Source: Solirubrobacterales bacterium
Lineage (GTDB): Bacteria > Actinomycetota > Thermoleophilia > Solirubrobacterales > 70-9
DNA: 64,000 nt
Assembly: GCA_025450585.1 (NCBI GenBank)
Contig: JANWHD010000046.1
Coordinates: 1 to 64,000, forward strand
Direction of reading: 5' to 3'
Within the stretch, counting starts at the first letter, position 1, and the number at the start of each line of letters is the position of its first letter. Shown here piece by piece: positions 15,641 to 23,954 of the stretch. Under the pieces are notes generated by a model. That model was not told the origin of the DNA and did not search any database. It worked only from the letters and a program-made list of their open reading frames with translations. Both the position numbers and the translations under genes were made by a program.

Positions 15641-16912
15641 TCATCGTGGCCCGATCCTCTCAGGCGCCCCGTAGGAATGCAAAATAGTGGGTAGCGTGAA
15701 CCCGCCGTCCCGCTCCTGCCGGTTCTCGATCAGCGCGATCATCGTCCGTCCCACGGCCACCGCCGTCCCGTTCAGCGTGTGCACCGCCTCCGGTGATTCG
15801 CCGTCGCCGGGCCGATACCTACAACTGAGGCGTCGCGCCTGGTAGTCGGTCGTGTTGGAGCAGGAGGTCAGCTCGCGGTAGCGCTCCTGGCTGGGGATCC
15901 AGGCCTCGCAGTCGTACTTCTTCGCCGCCGGGGCGCCGAGGTCGCCGGCGGCGACGTTGACGACGCGGTAGGGAATCTCCAGGGCCGAGAGGATCCGCTC
16001 CTCGATCGCCAGCAGGCGCTCGTGCTCGGCCGCGGACTCCGAGGGCTCGACGAACGAGAACATCTCGACCTTGTCGAACTGGTGGACGCGGAAGATGCCG
16101 CGCGTGTCGCGCCCGGCGGCGCCGGCCTCGCGGCGGAAGCAGGTCGAGAAGCCGGCGTAGCGCAGCGGCAGGCGATCGGCCTCGAGGATCTCGTCGGCGT
16201 GCAGGGCGGCGAGGGAGACCTCGGAGGTGCCGACGAGGAAGAGCTCGTCCTTGGGCACCTCGTAGATCTGATCGCGGTCGCCGGGCAGGAAGCCGGTTCC
16301 GTAGAGCGCCTCTTCGCGGACGAGGACGGGTGGGACGACGGGCTCGTGGCCCTCGTCGCGTACCAGCTCGAGGGCGAAGCGAACCAGCGCCAGCTCCAGC
16401 ATCACCAGGTCGCCCTTTACGTAGGCGAAGCGCGAGCCGGAGAGCCGGGCGCCCGCCTCCATGTCGATCAGGCCGAGCTCGGTGCCGATCTCGAGGTGGT
16501 CGCGGGGCTCGAACTCGAAGCTCGGGGGCTCGCCCTCCTCGCGCAGGACAACCGCGTCCTCCTCGGTCATCCCTTCGGGGGCATCGGGGTCGGGCAGGTT
16601 GGGGAGCGCGCCGGCGAGCCGCTGCAGGTCGGCCTCGACCTGCTCCAGCTCGGCCTTGCCGGACTCGATCGTCTCCTTCAGGGCCGCTACGGCCCGCATC
16701 TGCTCCTCGGCGTCCTCGCCGTGCTGCTTCGCCTCGCCGATCTGCTTGGAGAGCGTCTTACGCTCGGCCTGGGCGCCCTCGACCTGGGGCAGCAGCTCGC
16801 GGCGGCGGGCGTCGAGGCCGAGCAGCTCGTCGACCTGCTCGGCGGCTCCGCGGCGCGCGAGCGCCGCCTTGACCCGCTCGGGATCGGAGCGGATCAGCTT
16901 CAGGTCGAGCAT
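15641..16912 (-). CDS. serS: Seryl-tRNA synthetase
   Basis: Class II synthetase of 423 residues. The N-terminal antiparallel coiled-coil arm that reads tRNA-Ser spans about residues 25-105. Catalytic core: motif 2 around FRREAGAAGRDTRGIFRVHQ and motif 3 in GTAVAVGRTMIALIEN. ATG start (MLDLKLIRSDPERVKAAL is the usual beginning). It lies 22 bases upstream of the response regulator gene on the same strand and 12 bases downstream of the cytochrome c gene. Confidence 0.97.
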   Translation of the reverse strand: MLDLKLIRSDPERVKAALARRGAAEQVDELLGLDARRRELLPQVEGAQAERKTLSKQIGEAKQHGEDAEEQMRAVAALKETIESGKAELEQVEADLQRLAGALPNLPDPDAPEGMTEEDAVVLREEGEPPSFEFEPRDHLEIGTELGLIDMEAGARLSGSRFAYVKGDLVMLELALVRFALELVRDEGHEPVVPPVLVREEALYGTGFLPGDRDQIYEVPKDELFLVGTSEVSLAALHADEILEADRLPLRYAGFSTCFRREAGAAGRDTRGIFRVHQFDKVEMFSFVEPSESAAEHERLLAIEERILSALEIPYRVVNVAAGDLGAPAAKKYDCEAWIPSQERYRELTSCSNTTDYQARRLSCRYRPGDGESPEAVHTLNGTAVAVGRTMIALIENRQERDGGFTLPTILHSYGAPERIGPR

Positions 16913-16924
16913 GACTCGGGAACG

Positions 16925-17326
16925 TTAGGGCGCCGGCTGGGCGCCGGGACGGGGCGATTCCTCGGCTTCGTCGCCCGCGTACTCGGCGACGAACCGTGCG
17001 ACTTCGTCTGCCTCGTCGCCGACGACGATGTTGGCGGGCATGATCGCGCCGGAGAAGCCGCCGTTCTGGATCGCGAAGAGAGCGTCGTCATATGTCTCGA
17101 TTCGCTGATCGAGGTTGGGACCCTGCGTGCGCAGGCCGCGACTGCCGCTTCCCTGGGTGCCGGCGGCGCTCAGCGTGTGGCAGCCGGAGCAGTGCGTGGC
17201 GAAGAGGGCGGCCCCCCCGTGGTTGGGGTCGTTCTCGGCGACCGAGACGCCTTCTTCGCCGAACCCGCAGGCGGCGAGCCCGAGGGCGGCGATGACGACC
17301 GTGGCTGTGATCAGTGCAGGGCGCAC
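16925..17326 (-). CDS. Class I cytochrome c lipoprotein
   Basis: A 133-residue precursor. The N-terminus is a lipoprotein signal peptide with lipobox LAAC near residue 20, so it should be anchored outside the membrane. One haem c site CSGCH, with axial Met in GAIMPANIV. Ala/Pro-rich C-terminus. It is an electron carrier; the partner oxidase is not in the window. GTG start. Confidence 0.9.
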   Translation of the reverse strand: MRPALITATVVIAALGLAACGFGEEGVSVAENDPNHGGAALFATHCSGCHTLSAAGTQGSGSRGLRTQGPNLDQRIETYDDALFAIQNGGFSGAIMPANIVVGDEADEVARFVAEYAGDEAEESPRPGAQPAP

Positions 17327-17370
17327 GCGGCGCGCATCATATTGTCTTGACCCGATCCGGTTCCTCCACG

Positions 17371-17847
17371 ATGCCGACGCCTGATTCAGCCCGCTTCCGA
17401 GCCGCGATGGCGATGCTGCCGACCGGCGTCACCGTGGTCAGTGCCAGCGGCCCCGACGGGCCGGCCGGAGCGACCGCCAACGCCGTCTGCTCCCTCTCTA
17501 TAGAGCCGATGCTGATGCTGGCCTGCCTCGACCGCGGCTCCCGCACCCTGCTCGCCGTCCAGGCCGCAAACCACTTCGGCGTCAGCGTCCTGCACGCCGG
17601 CCAGGAGCCGATCGCCCGCGCCTTCGCCACAAAGGCGCCGGTGGCCGACAAGTGGGACGGGGTCGGCTGGAGCGAACGCGACGGCATCCCCGCCATCGAC
17701 GACGCCCTGCTCTGGATTGCTTGCGACCTGCGCGACGTGATCGCCGCGGGCGACCACGTGATCGTCACCGGCGAGGTGCGCGACCTGGAAGGCGGCAAGG
17801 GCGACCCGCTGGTGTTCAGCGGGGGCGGGTACCGGCCGCTTGGGTGA
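17371..17847 (+). CDS. Flavin reductase-like (FMN-binding) protein
   Basis: A 158-residue split-barrel flavoprotein. The family pattern is clear: RAAMAMLPTGVTVVSA, GATANAVCSLSIEPMLMLAC, FGVSVLHAGQEPIARAFA, and the end DPLVFSGGGYRPLG. Such proteins reduce FMN with NAD(P)H and feed two-component monooxygenases, though no monooxygenase is adjacent. ATG 17371 was chosen; the frame is open to 17314 but that part overlaps the divergent cytochrome c start. Confidence 0.9.
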   Translation: MPTPDSARFRAAMAMLPTGVTVVSASGPDGPAGATANAVCSLSIEPMLMLACLDRGSRTLLAVQAANHFGVSVLHAGQEPIARAFATKAPVADKWDGVGWSERDGIPAIDDALLWIACDLRDVIAAGDHVIVTGEVRDLEGGKGDPLVFSGGGYRPLG

Positions 17848-17946
17848 CTCGACGTTTGTTTGGTCAAGGGCCTTGACCTAATCACCGATAACCCGTCAAT
17901 GACGGGCAGTCGGGCTCCTGCCGGAGTCGATGGGAAGGAAAGGGAG

Positions 17947-19770
17947 ATGGAGCGTGACTTACAGCGCCTCGGCAACGCGCTGAACGCGCGAACCTCCGAC
18001 GTCGTCGACCAGATGATGGAGCGTTCGGCGTCCTCCGGGCGCATGCTTGACAGGCACGTCGAAGAGAGCTTCGAGAAAGTCGGGGCGGTGTCGACGGTGG
18101 CCGTGGCGCGATGGATGGCCGGCGAGGGGGAAGCGGTCGCGCGGGAGGTCGGCCAGGAGTCCTGGCGCATCTTCGCCCAGCTCGCCTCGCAGCGGGCCGC
18201 CCCGCTGAACGAGGTGACCAAGCGGTGCCTGCGCTGGCGCGACTCCACCGCGTCGGTGCTGAGGGCCTGCGCGAGCGATCTCGACCTCGGCGCCGAGGTG
18301 CTGGACGGGGCCCTGCGAATGCTGCAGCGCAGCCTCGACGTAACCCTCGTGCGGATGTGCGAGTCCTTCGAGGGCGAGCGCCAGCGCTCGCACGAGGAAC
18401 TGGCCATCCGCGAGAAGGAACTCGTCTTCCTCGCCACCCACGACGCGCTCACCGGGCTGCCCAACCGGACCCTGATCCTCGACCGCATCGAGCAGACGCT
18501 GACGCGAATCCGGCTGAACCAGGAACCGGTGGCGGCCCTGTTCATCGACCTCGACAACTTCAAGGCGATCAACGACTCGCTCGGGCACGGCGTCGGCGAC
18601 GAGCTGCTCTGCGCGGTCGCCGCCCGGCTCGAGGGGGTGATCCGCGAGACCGACGCGCTCGGCCGCCTGGGCGGGGACGAGTTCGTGGTCGTCGCCGACG
18701 GGCTCTCGCTGGCCGCCGGGCCGGAGCTGATCGCCGAGCGCCTGCTCGAAGCGTTCAAGGAGCCGTTCACGCTCAGCGGAGCCGACGACACGCGCGTCTT
18801 CGTCAAGGCGAGCATCGGCATCGCCACCGGCGGGCGGGCCTCCGCCGAAGAGCTGTTGCGCGACGCCGACATCGCCATGTACCGGGCCAAGTGGAGCGAC
18901 AAGAACCGCTACCTGATGTTCGAGTCCGAGATGCAGGACGAAGTCCAGTCCCGCATGGAGATCGAAATGGACCTCCAGGGGGCGCTCGAGGGCGAGGAGT
19001 TCTTCCTCGTCTACCAACCGACCTTCGACCTCGAGAGCATGACGCCGACGGGGGTTGAGGCGCTGATCCGCTGGCGCCGGCCGGGGCGCGGCATCGTCCA
19101 GCCCGAGGACTTCATCTCCCTGCTGGAGGAGAGCGGGATGATCGTCGACGTCGGCGCCTGGGTCCTCAGGGAGGCCTGCGCCCAGGCGGCCAGGTGGCGG
19201 GCCGTCGGCTACTCCCTCGGGATGTCGGTCAACGTCTCCGCCCTTCAGCTCGACACCGACGAGCTGCTCAGGCACGTTGAGGAGGCGCTGAGCTCGAGCG
19301 GGCTCGAGGCGACCGCACTGACGATCGAGATCACCGAGACGACGCTGATGCGCAACGTGGAGGAGACGGCGCGCAGGCTCGCCTCGCTCAAGGAACTCGG
19401 GATCCGGATCGCCGTCGACGACTTCGGCACCGGCTACTCCTCGCTGGCCCACCTCCAGCAGTTCCCCGTCGACATGCTGAAGATCGACCGCTCGTTCATC
19501 TCCAAGCTCTCCGAGGGCTGCGAGGGGGAGATCCTCCTCCACACCCTCGTGCAGCTCGGCAAAGCACTGGCGATCGAAACGACCGCCGAGGGCATCGAGC
19601 GGCCTCAGGACCTCTCGCTGATCAAGTCCGAAGCGTGCGACCGCGGCCAGGGCTTCCTCTTCACCCGCCCACTCACCGCCTCCGACGCGGACGCGTTCTT
19701 CCGCCAGTGGCCCAAGAACCGCCGCTTCGAGATCCGCGAGGGCCCCGGCGCGCTCGCCGCCAAGGCGTAG
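17947..19770 (+). CDS. GGDEF-EAL cyclic-di-GMP signalling protein
   Basis: About 607 residues, no membrane helix. An N-terminal helical sensor-like region of about 150 residues is followed by a GGDEF domain with intact LGGDEFVV signature and an EAL domain with EALIRW, NVSALQL, DDFGTGYSS and TTAEGIE. Both diguanylate cyclase and phosphodiesterase activities are therefore possible. ATG 17947 (MERDLQRLGNAL) has a strong ribosome binding site (AAGGAAAGGGAG just before); the frame is open to a TTG at 17860. It converges on the TetR gene with a 7-base gap. Confidence 0.93.
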   Translation: MERDLQRLGNALNARTSDVVDQMMERSASSGRMLDRHVEESFEKVGAVSTVAVARWMAGEGEAVAREVGQESWRIFAQLASQRAAPLNEVTKRCLRWRDSTASVLRACASDLDLGAEVLDGALRMLQRSLDVTLVRMCESFEGERQRSHEELAIREKELVFLATHDALTGLPNRTLILDRIEQTLTRIRLNQEPVAALFIDLDNFKAINDSLGHGVGDELLCAVAARLEGVIRETDALGRLGGDEFVVVADGLSLAAGPELIAERLLEAFKEPFTLSGADDTRVFVKASIGIATGGRASAEELLRDADIAMYRAKWSDKNRYLMFESEMQDEVQSRMEIEMDLQGALEGEEFFLVYQPTFDLESMTPTGVEALIRWRRPGRGIVQPEDFISLLEESGMIVDVGAWVLREACAQAARWRAVGYSLGMSVNVSALQLDTDELLRHVEEALSSSGLEATALTIEITETTLMRNVEETARRLASLKELGIRIAVDDFGTGYSSLAHLQQFPVDMLKIDRSFISKLSEGCEGEILLHTLVQLGKALAIETTAEGIERPQDLSLIKSEACDRGQGFLFTRPLTASDADAFFRQWPKNRRFEIREGPGALAAKA

Positions 19771-19777
19771 CGGGCCG

Positions 19778-20395
19778 TCACCTGGCGGCGGCGAGCCCGG
19801 CCAGGCCGCACATCAGGTCGACCGCCTCCACCGCCGAGAGGCCCTGCTCGCGGACGAGGGAGCGCCAGGTCGGGAAGGAGACGGCGTGGGCGACCGCGGC
19901 CTCGACCCGGCGCCTTCGCGCGCCGCGCTCCGGACGTCCGCGGACGATGGTCGCCGCGGCCTCGGCGAGCCAGGCGCGCCTGAGCTCCGCGGGCGCGCGC
20001 ATCGCGGGGACGAGGCTGGCGTCGCGTGTCGTCTTCTCCAGCATCTCCTCGCCGGACTCATACCAGGCGTAGAGATCGCTCAGGGCAAGCCGCAGGCGAT
20101 CGTCGGGGTCGGCGACCGCGGCCCACTCGGCCAGGTCGGGCAGCGGGTGCCGGCCGAGCCAGTGCGCGGAGCAGGCGCCGAACAGCGCCACTTCGTCGGG
20201 GAAGTGCCTGTAGACGGTCGCACGCTGCACCCCGGCCCGCTCGGCGACGGCGCTGATCGTCGTCTTCGCCGGCCCGAGGGACCCGTGCAGGTCGACCGCG
20301 GCCTCGGTGATGCGGAGCCGCGTCGCGTCCTCGAGCTCGGCTCGGCGGCGCTTGCGGTACCGGCGCTTGGTGGCTGTGCTCTTTTCGCTAGACAT
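19778..20395 (-). CDS. TetR-family transcriptional regulator
   Basis: A 205-residue repressor with a basic N-terminus (KRRYRKRRRAELED), then the TetR HTH TISAVAERAGVQRATVYRHF. The remaining helical domain is a ligand pocket without identified ligand. It diverges from the cupin gene at 20479; the 83-base gap carries a promoter and a palindrome, so it probably controls the cupin gene and itself. Confidence 0.9.
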   Translation of the reverse strand: MSSEKSTATKRRYRKRRRAELEDATRLRITEAAVDLHGSLGPAKTTISAVAERAGVQRATVYRHFPDEVALFGACSAHWLGRHPLPDLAEWAAVADPDDRLRLALSDLYAWYESGEEMLEKTTRDASLVPAMRAPAELRRAWLAEAAATIVRGRPERGARRRRVEAAVAHAVSFPTWRSLVREQGLSAVEAVDLMCGLAGLAAAR

Positions 20396-20411
20396 TCTTG
20401 TTCGACGAAGT

Positions 20412-20458
20412 TTGACAGAACCGGAGGCGGCATGCTATTTTCGCGAACAGCATTGTTC
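20412..20458 (+). promoter_or_regulatory. Cupin gene promoter with probable TetR operator
   Basis: TTGACA at 20412-20417 and TATTTT at 20436-20441 (18-base spacer) form a good sigma-70-type promoter. The palindrome GAACA-GCAT-TGTTC at 20445-20458 sits at the expected transcription start, a classical repression site. A partial related half (TTGTTCGACGAA) lies at 20399-20410. Confidence 0.6.
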
Positions 20459-20478
20459 ACTGAAATGGAGGTTCCACG

Positions 20479-21024
20479 ATGTCCGCAGCACAGTTCACCG
20501 AGACGCTCCGCCGCTTCGACGCTTCCCAAGGCCCGCGCAAGGTCGGCCCCGACGAGGGTCCCGTCGCCCAGCTCGGCGGCTGCGACGCGCGCTTCCTCGT
20601 CTTCGGAGAGGAATCGGGAGGCGGCTTCTCCCTGGTCGAACATCCGGTCCCGCCCCGCTCCCTCTGCGCTCCCCGCCATCGCCACCTGGGCGTCGACGAG
20701 TACAGCTTCGTCCTCGAGGGCCGCATGGGCGCCCTGCTGGGCGACGACGTCATCTACGCCGAGGCCGGCGATCTGGCCTTCAAGCCCCGCGACCAGTGGC
20801 ACACCTTCTGGAACGCCGGCGACGAGCCCCTCAGCATCCTCGAGATCATCTCCCCCGCCGGCTTCGAGCACTTCTTCCGCGAGTTCGACCGAACCCAGAA
20901 GGACGGCACCTTCGACCCGGTCGCCCTGGGCGAGCGCTTCGCGATCGAGTTCGACATGGAGAGCCTCCCGGCGATCTGCGCCGAGCACGGACTGGTGCAC
21001 CCGTTGCTGGACCAGGAAGGGTGA
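20479..21024 (+). CDS. Cupin-domain protein
   Basis: A 181-residue single-cupin protein. Metal-binding motif 1 is HRHLGVDEYSFVLEGRMGAL and motif 2 is PRDQWHTFWNAG, giving His-His-Glu-His ligands. Cupins of this small type act as dioxygenases, isomerases or binding proteins; the substrate is unknown. The good ribosome binding site TGGAGG precedes the ATG. The gene's end runs into the palindrome that bounds the AbiE island. Confidence 0.88.
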   Translation: MSAAQFTETLRRFDASQGPRKVGPDEGPVAQLGGCDARFLVFGEESGGGFSLVEHPVPPRSLCAPRHRHLGVDEYSFVLEGRMGALLGDDVIYAEAGDLAFKPRDQWHTFWNAGDEPLSILEIISPAGFEHFFREFDRTQKDGTFDPVALGERFAIEFDMESLPAICAEHGLVHPLLDQEG

Positions 21025-21025
21025 T

Positions 21026-21050
21026 GCCCGTCGATTACCCCGAGGTAATC
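21026..21050. repeat. Left copy of island-boundary palindrome
   Basis: The 25 bases match, as an exact inverted copy, the right copy at 23902-23926; read directly they match 23895-23919 with two central differences. It overlaps the last codons and stop (TAA, 21037-21035) of the AbiEii-like gene. Confidence 0.7.
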
Positions 21051-21916
21051 AGGCCCCGGCGCCGACACTCACTAACCAGGTCGGCGGCGGCGCCCTGAGC
21101 GTCTGCACGGTCAGCGTCGCGATCGACATCGGCGTCGCTGATGAAGTCTGCCGCCCGCACCGGGCCGGTGTGCTCGACGGTCTCAAAGTTGCTCGCCAGC
21201 CTTTCGAGCGCCTCCCTGACAATCTCGGCGTGATTTACGGCGTGGCCCTCAAGAGTTTCGGCGATGGACGCCGCGCCTCCCGGGGCGCGCCGGATCACAT
21301 AGACGAGGTCATATGCGTCCTTGGGCTCGCCGCGGTCTTGAAAGGCGAATGACTTGAGGATGACGAAGGCGGCTGGCCCGCAAACCGGGATCGTCCTCTC
21401 TGCGGCTTCACCCTTACGGGTATGGCCCGCAAGCTGGATCTCGCGAATCTCCTCGAAGGCGAGCTCGAGGCCCTTGGTCATGATCGCGCCGAAGTCGGGC
21501 TCAAGCTTGTGCAGTCGCCGCCCCTCCCCGGAGTCGGGAACGAGCGGAATTAGGAAGTCGATGGTCACCGAGGCCTTGCCAAGACGCCAGCGCTGCAGGG
21601 TCTTGTTGCCCTCCTCGTTGGCGTCGGGCTCGAACCCCTCTCGGCGCAGACGATCGCTTACCTCGGCGTAGTCACCGTCGTTGAGCAGGCCGATATGGAG
21701 GGCGACGTCGACGTCGCCGGAGCCGACGTGGCGATCGTCGTCCTCGTCGGCGAGCCCTCCGTCGAGGAGCAGGGAGGGAACCAGGCCGCCGACAATGCAG
21801 AGGCGGTCGAAGTAAGCGCCGAGGGTGACGGCGACGGTCAGCAGAGTCGATTCGACCTCGCGGGTCTCCTCGCGGCTGTAGCCGCTGCTGTGGCGTGGCT
21901 TATCCGGCGCTGCCAT
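21035..21916 (-). CDS. AbiEii/AbiGii-type nucleotidyltransferase toxin
   Basis: A 293-residue protein with the toxin core of type IV AbiE systems: GG at residues 43-44 (LCIVGGLVPSLLLDG) and GSGDVDVAL with Asp68 and Asp70. The mid region has a conserved Lys-Asp pair (GEPKDAYDLVYVIR). AbiEii-family proteins are nucleotidyltransferases that arrest growth, for example by modifying tRNA. It overlaps the upstream AbiEi-like gene by 17 bases, antitoxin first as usual. Its C-terminal codons (LITSG, stop) lie in the boundary palindrome, suggesting the natural end may have been remodelled on insertion. Confidence 0.85.
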   Translation of the reverse strand: MAAPDKPRHSSGYSREETREVESTLLTVAVTLGAYFDRLCIVGGLVPSLLLDGGLADEDDDRHVGSGDVDVALHIGLLNDGDYAEVSDRLRREGFEPDANEEGNKTLQRWRLGKASVTIDFLIPLVPDSGEGRRLHKLEPDFGAIMTKGLELAFEEIREIQLAGHTRKGEAAERTIPVCGPAAFVILKSFAFQDRGEPKDAYDLVYVIRRAPGGAASIAETLEGHAVNHAEIVREALERLASNFETVEHTGPVRAADFISDADVDRDADRADAQGAAADLVSECRRRGLITSG

Positions 21917-22955
21917 CCCAGAGCCCTCCTCGCCTCAGCTCCTCCGCGGCCTCCGGCGCCCGCTCGGGCAGGTGGATCAGGTCCACGTAGACCTGCGGCG
22001 GCGACACGCAGTCGACACCATCGAGCTGGTGCTCACCGCTGAAGACTCCCTCGTCGTCGGGAACTAGCAGCTGCACATTCGCCCCACGCTCCTCGAGCCG
22101 CAGCCCGATCTCATCGGCGACCTCCAGTGGGTCTCCCTTGACATAGACGCTGTTGAGCCGGAACCCTGCGAAGCGGCTGAGCAACCACGCCGCGGGCAGC
22201 CCGGTGAACGCGTGATCCACGTCGGCATCCGCGAGTCTCCCAGCAAGCTCGCGCGCGAGTTCGATACCCGATCCCGAGATATGCCCGTAGACGAACTCAT
22301 GGCGATCGAAGCGATACTCAGCCGCCCACGCTTCGAGCAGGAGGAGCGGGTCCCGGGGACGTAGGCCGAGCTCAGACTCCTCGAGCAGCTCCTCCCCGCG
22401 AAGGCGCCCCACCGTCCGCGACACGTGGCCGTCATCGAGGCCGGTCACGACAACGATCTCTTTCTGGCGCCACCACCTCTGCGGCTCGATCAGCAACTCG
22501 CGGGTGATCCTGGCGCTTTTCGGAGCAAAAGGCGAGGACGGTCGCCCGCGCTGCGGGTAGCGATTTGGCTTGCCCTCGACGTGGATGCGGAAGTTGTCAC
22601 CCTCGCGGATTGAGGCATTGCCGGAGAGATCGATCCAGTTGAGATTCACGTCCGCGGCCGTCTTGGATCCAGCCGGAGTCATGTAGGGGACGACGAGGAT
22701 GCTCATATCCGCCTCGATGAGCTCGGCGTAGCGCTCTAGCTGCTCCTTCGCTGCTGCAACGACCCCCGGCCGACTCGAGGACTTGGCCTCAAAGAGCCAG
22801 GTCTGACCGTCGACCTCGACGATGGCATCCACGCGGTGGCCGTCCGGCGCCAAAACCTCGCGTGAGACAGTCGCCGGCCGCCGACCCAGCAGGTCCTCGA
22901 GCAGATCCGGCAGTTCCCGCACTGCTTCTCGCTCGAATTTTACGCCAGCCTTCAT
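21900..22955 (-). CDS. AbiEi-type antitoxin with N-terminal PD-(D/E)XK-like domain
   Basis: A 351-residue protein in three parts. Residues 30-75 read VDAIVEVDGQTWLFEAK, giving Asp44, Glu56 and Lys58, a PD-(D/E)XK nuclease-like core. Residues 150-205 form a winged helix (QKEIVVVTGLDDGHVSRTVG). The C-terminal part matches AbiEi domains, ending with SPPQVYVDLIHLPERAPEAA. AbiEi proteins bind DNA and repress their own operon while neutralising AbiEii. The nuclease-like domain is not part of the classical AbiEi described from streptococci. Starts at ATG 22955; two inverted repeats lie just upstream. Confidence 0.8.
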   Translation of the reverse strand: MKAGVKFEREAVRELPDLLEDLLGRRPATVSREVLAPDGHRVDAIVEVDGQTWLFEAKSSSRPGVVAAAKEQLERYAELIEADMSILVVPYMTPAGSKTAADVNLNWIDLSGNASIREGDNFRIHVEGKPNRYPQRGRPSSPFAPKSARITRELLIEPQRWWRQKEIVVVTGLDDGHVSRTVGRLRGEELLEESELGLRPRDPLLLLEAWAAEYRFDRHEFVYGHISGSGIELARELAGRLADADVDHAFTGLPAAWLLSRFAGFRLNSVYVKGDPLEVADEIGLRLEERGANVQLLVPDDEGVFSGEHQLDGVDCVSPPQVYVDLIHLPERAPEAAEELRRGGLWDGSAG

Positions 22956-22972
22956 AAAGACCCTCTCCTGTC

Positions 22973-23018
22973 AACTATCTACAGGACGATAGTTTACGCA
23001 GATTTCCTCTCAATCTGC
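22973..23018 (-). promoter_or_regulatory. Paired inverted repeats upstream of the abiE operon
   Basis: IR1 spans 22973-22994 (AACTATC, 8 bases, GATAGTT). IR2 spans 22998-23018 (GCAGATT, 7 bases, AATCTGC). Both lie within 65 bases of the antitoxin start in an AT-rich stretch. AbiEi antitoxins are known to autorepress by binding two inverted repeats at this place, so these are likely operators. Confidence 0.65.
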
Positions 23019-23106
23019 ATAAAACCTATTTCTGCAACATTTTTACAGGACTACTCTTTAGACCCGAGGCGTCGATCGCGGTTGCCTTCGCCGGATCGTT
23101 TTGCGG

Positions 23107-23799
23107 TCAGACCATCTCGAGGATCCTGCGTCGCTCCGGCTCGCTCAGCAGGCCGGCCAGAGGGGAGTTCTGCCGGAGATCCCGGCCACGGACATCGTCC
23201 GCGGCGATGACCTTGCGGATCTCGGTCACCGGCATCGCGAAGACAGATTCCCAAGCCTCGGCGTAGTGCGGATCGATTCTCCCGTCGCGCATCCATCGCG
23301 CGAGCTTGCGCTGCGCCTCGTCGACCATTGGCCGGCGAAGTCGCGGTGCCAAGGCACGGTGGTAGGCAAGGCCACGCAGCTCTGCGACCCGGTGTGGATC
23401 AGGTCGTTCACCGGACTTGGGCAGAGCCACCCCGGGGCGCATTCGTTCGGCACGGCGGCGAGCCTCGATCATGATCGGCTCCAACGTATGGAGCTTGCGC
23501 CTCCCAGACTTGCGCACTTGTTCAACCCGCTCGTAGAGGTCAAGCAACGTCGGCAGCGGCACCTCCTTGCGGCCACGCCCAGAGATGACGACCGGGACGT
23601 CCCCAGTCGCAATCCAGTTGTTGAGCGCCGTGTGACTGACGCCCAGCAGATTGGCCGCGAAGCTGCGCGAGACCGTCCCTCCGAGCTCTGCTTCGAGATC
23701 TTCGCGAACTCGAGCTACATCGCGATTGCGTGTCTGTTGCTCAGCACGTCGCAGCCGGACGACGTTCTCGAAAATTCGATGGCGCTCTTTCAGTCCCAT
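23107..23799 (-). CDS. HTH protein of the AbiE island
   Basis: A 230-residue protein. Residues about 40-75 form a helix-turn-helix of the MerR/excisionase kind (SFAANLLGVSHTALNNWIAT) followed by GDVPVVISGRGRKEVPLPTL. The rest is helical and Arg-rich with no recognised catalytic motif. It is transcribed in the same direction as the AbiE genes, 150 bases upstream, with its own AT-rich promoter. Both promoters share TTGCAGAAAT (minus strand, about 23840 and 23031), so this protein may regulate both. It is a candidate third component of the system (inference). Confidence 0.7.
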   Translation of the reverse strand: MGLKERHRIFENVVRLRRAEQQTRNRDVARVREDLEAELGGTVSRSFAANLLGVSHTALNNWIATGDVPVVISGRGRKEVPLPTLLDLYERVEQVRKSGRRKLHTLEPIMIEARRRAERMRPGVALPKSGERPDPHRVAELRGLAYHRALAPRLRRPMVDEAQRKLARWMRDGRIDPHYAEAWESVFAMPVTEIRKVIAADDVRGRDLRQNSPLAGLLSEPERRRILEMV

Positions 23800-23894
23800 T
23801 TCTAGGCCCGTATCCTAGCGTTAGAGTTTCAGAAACTACTGAATTTCTGCAATTTTGAAGCTTAAATAGCCTCAAGGGCAGTTGACTACCGGAG

Positions 23895-23926
23895 GCCCGT
23901 CGATTACCTCGGGGTAATCGACGGGC
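23895..23926. repeat. Right copy of island-boundary palindrome
   Basis: A 14-bp perfect stem (GCCCGTCGATTACC / GGTAATCGACGGGC) with loop TCGG. The left copy at 21026-21050 shares 25 bases. The pair brackets the AbiE island exactly. It could be a terminator-like repeat or an insertion footprint. The 155 bases between the HTH gene and the XRE gene otherwise hold only an AT-rich promoter region. Confidence 0.7.
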
Positions 23927-23954
23927 GCGCTCGGCCGGGCTAGAGTCGGCCGCC

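Noticed and set aside
17337..18902. A 521-codon minus-strand open frame over the flavin reductase and GGDEF-EAL genes
   Set aside because: Composition is Ser/Arg-rich shadow sequence without motifs; the plus-strand genes are unmistakable.
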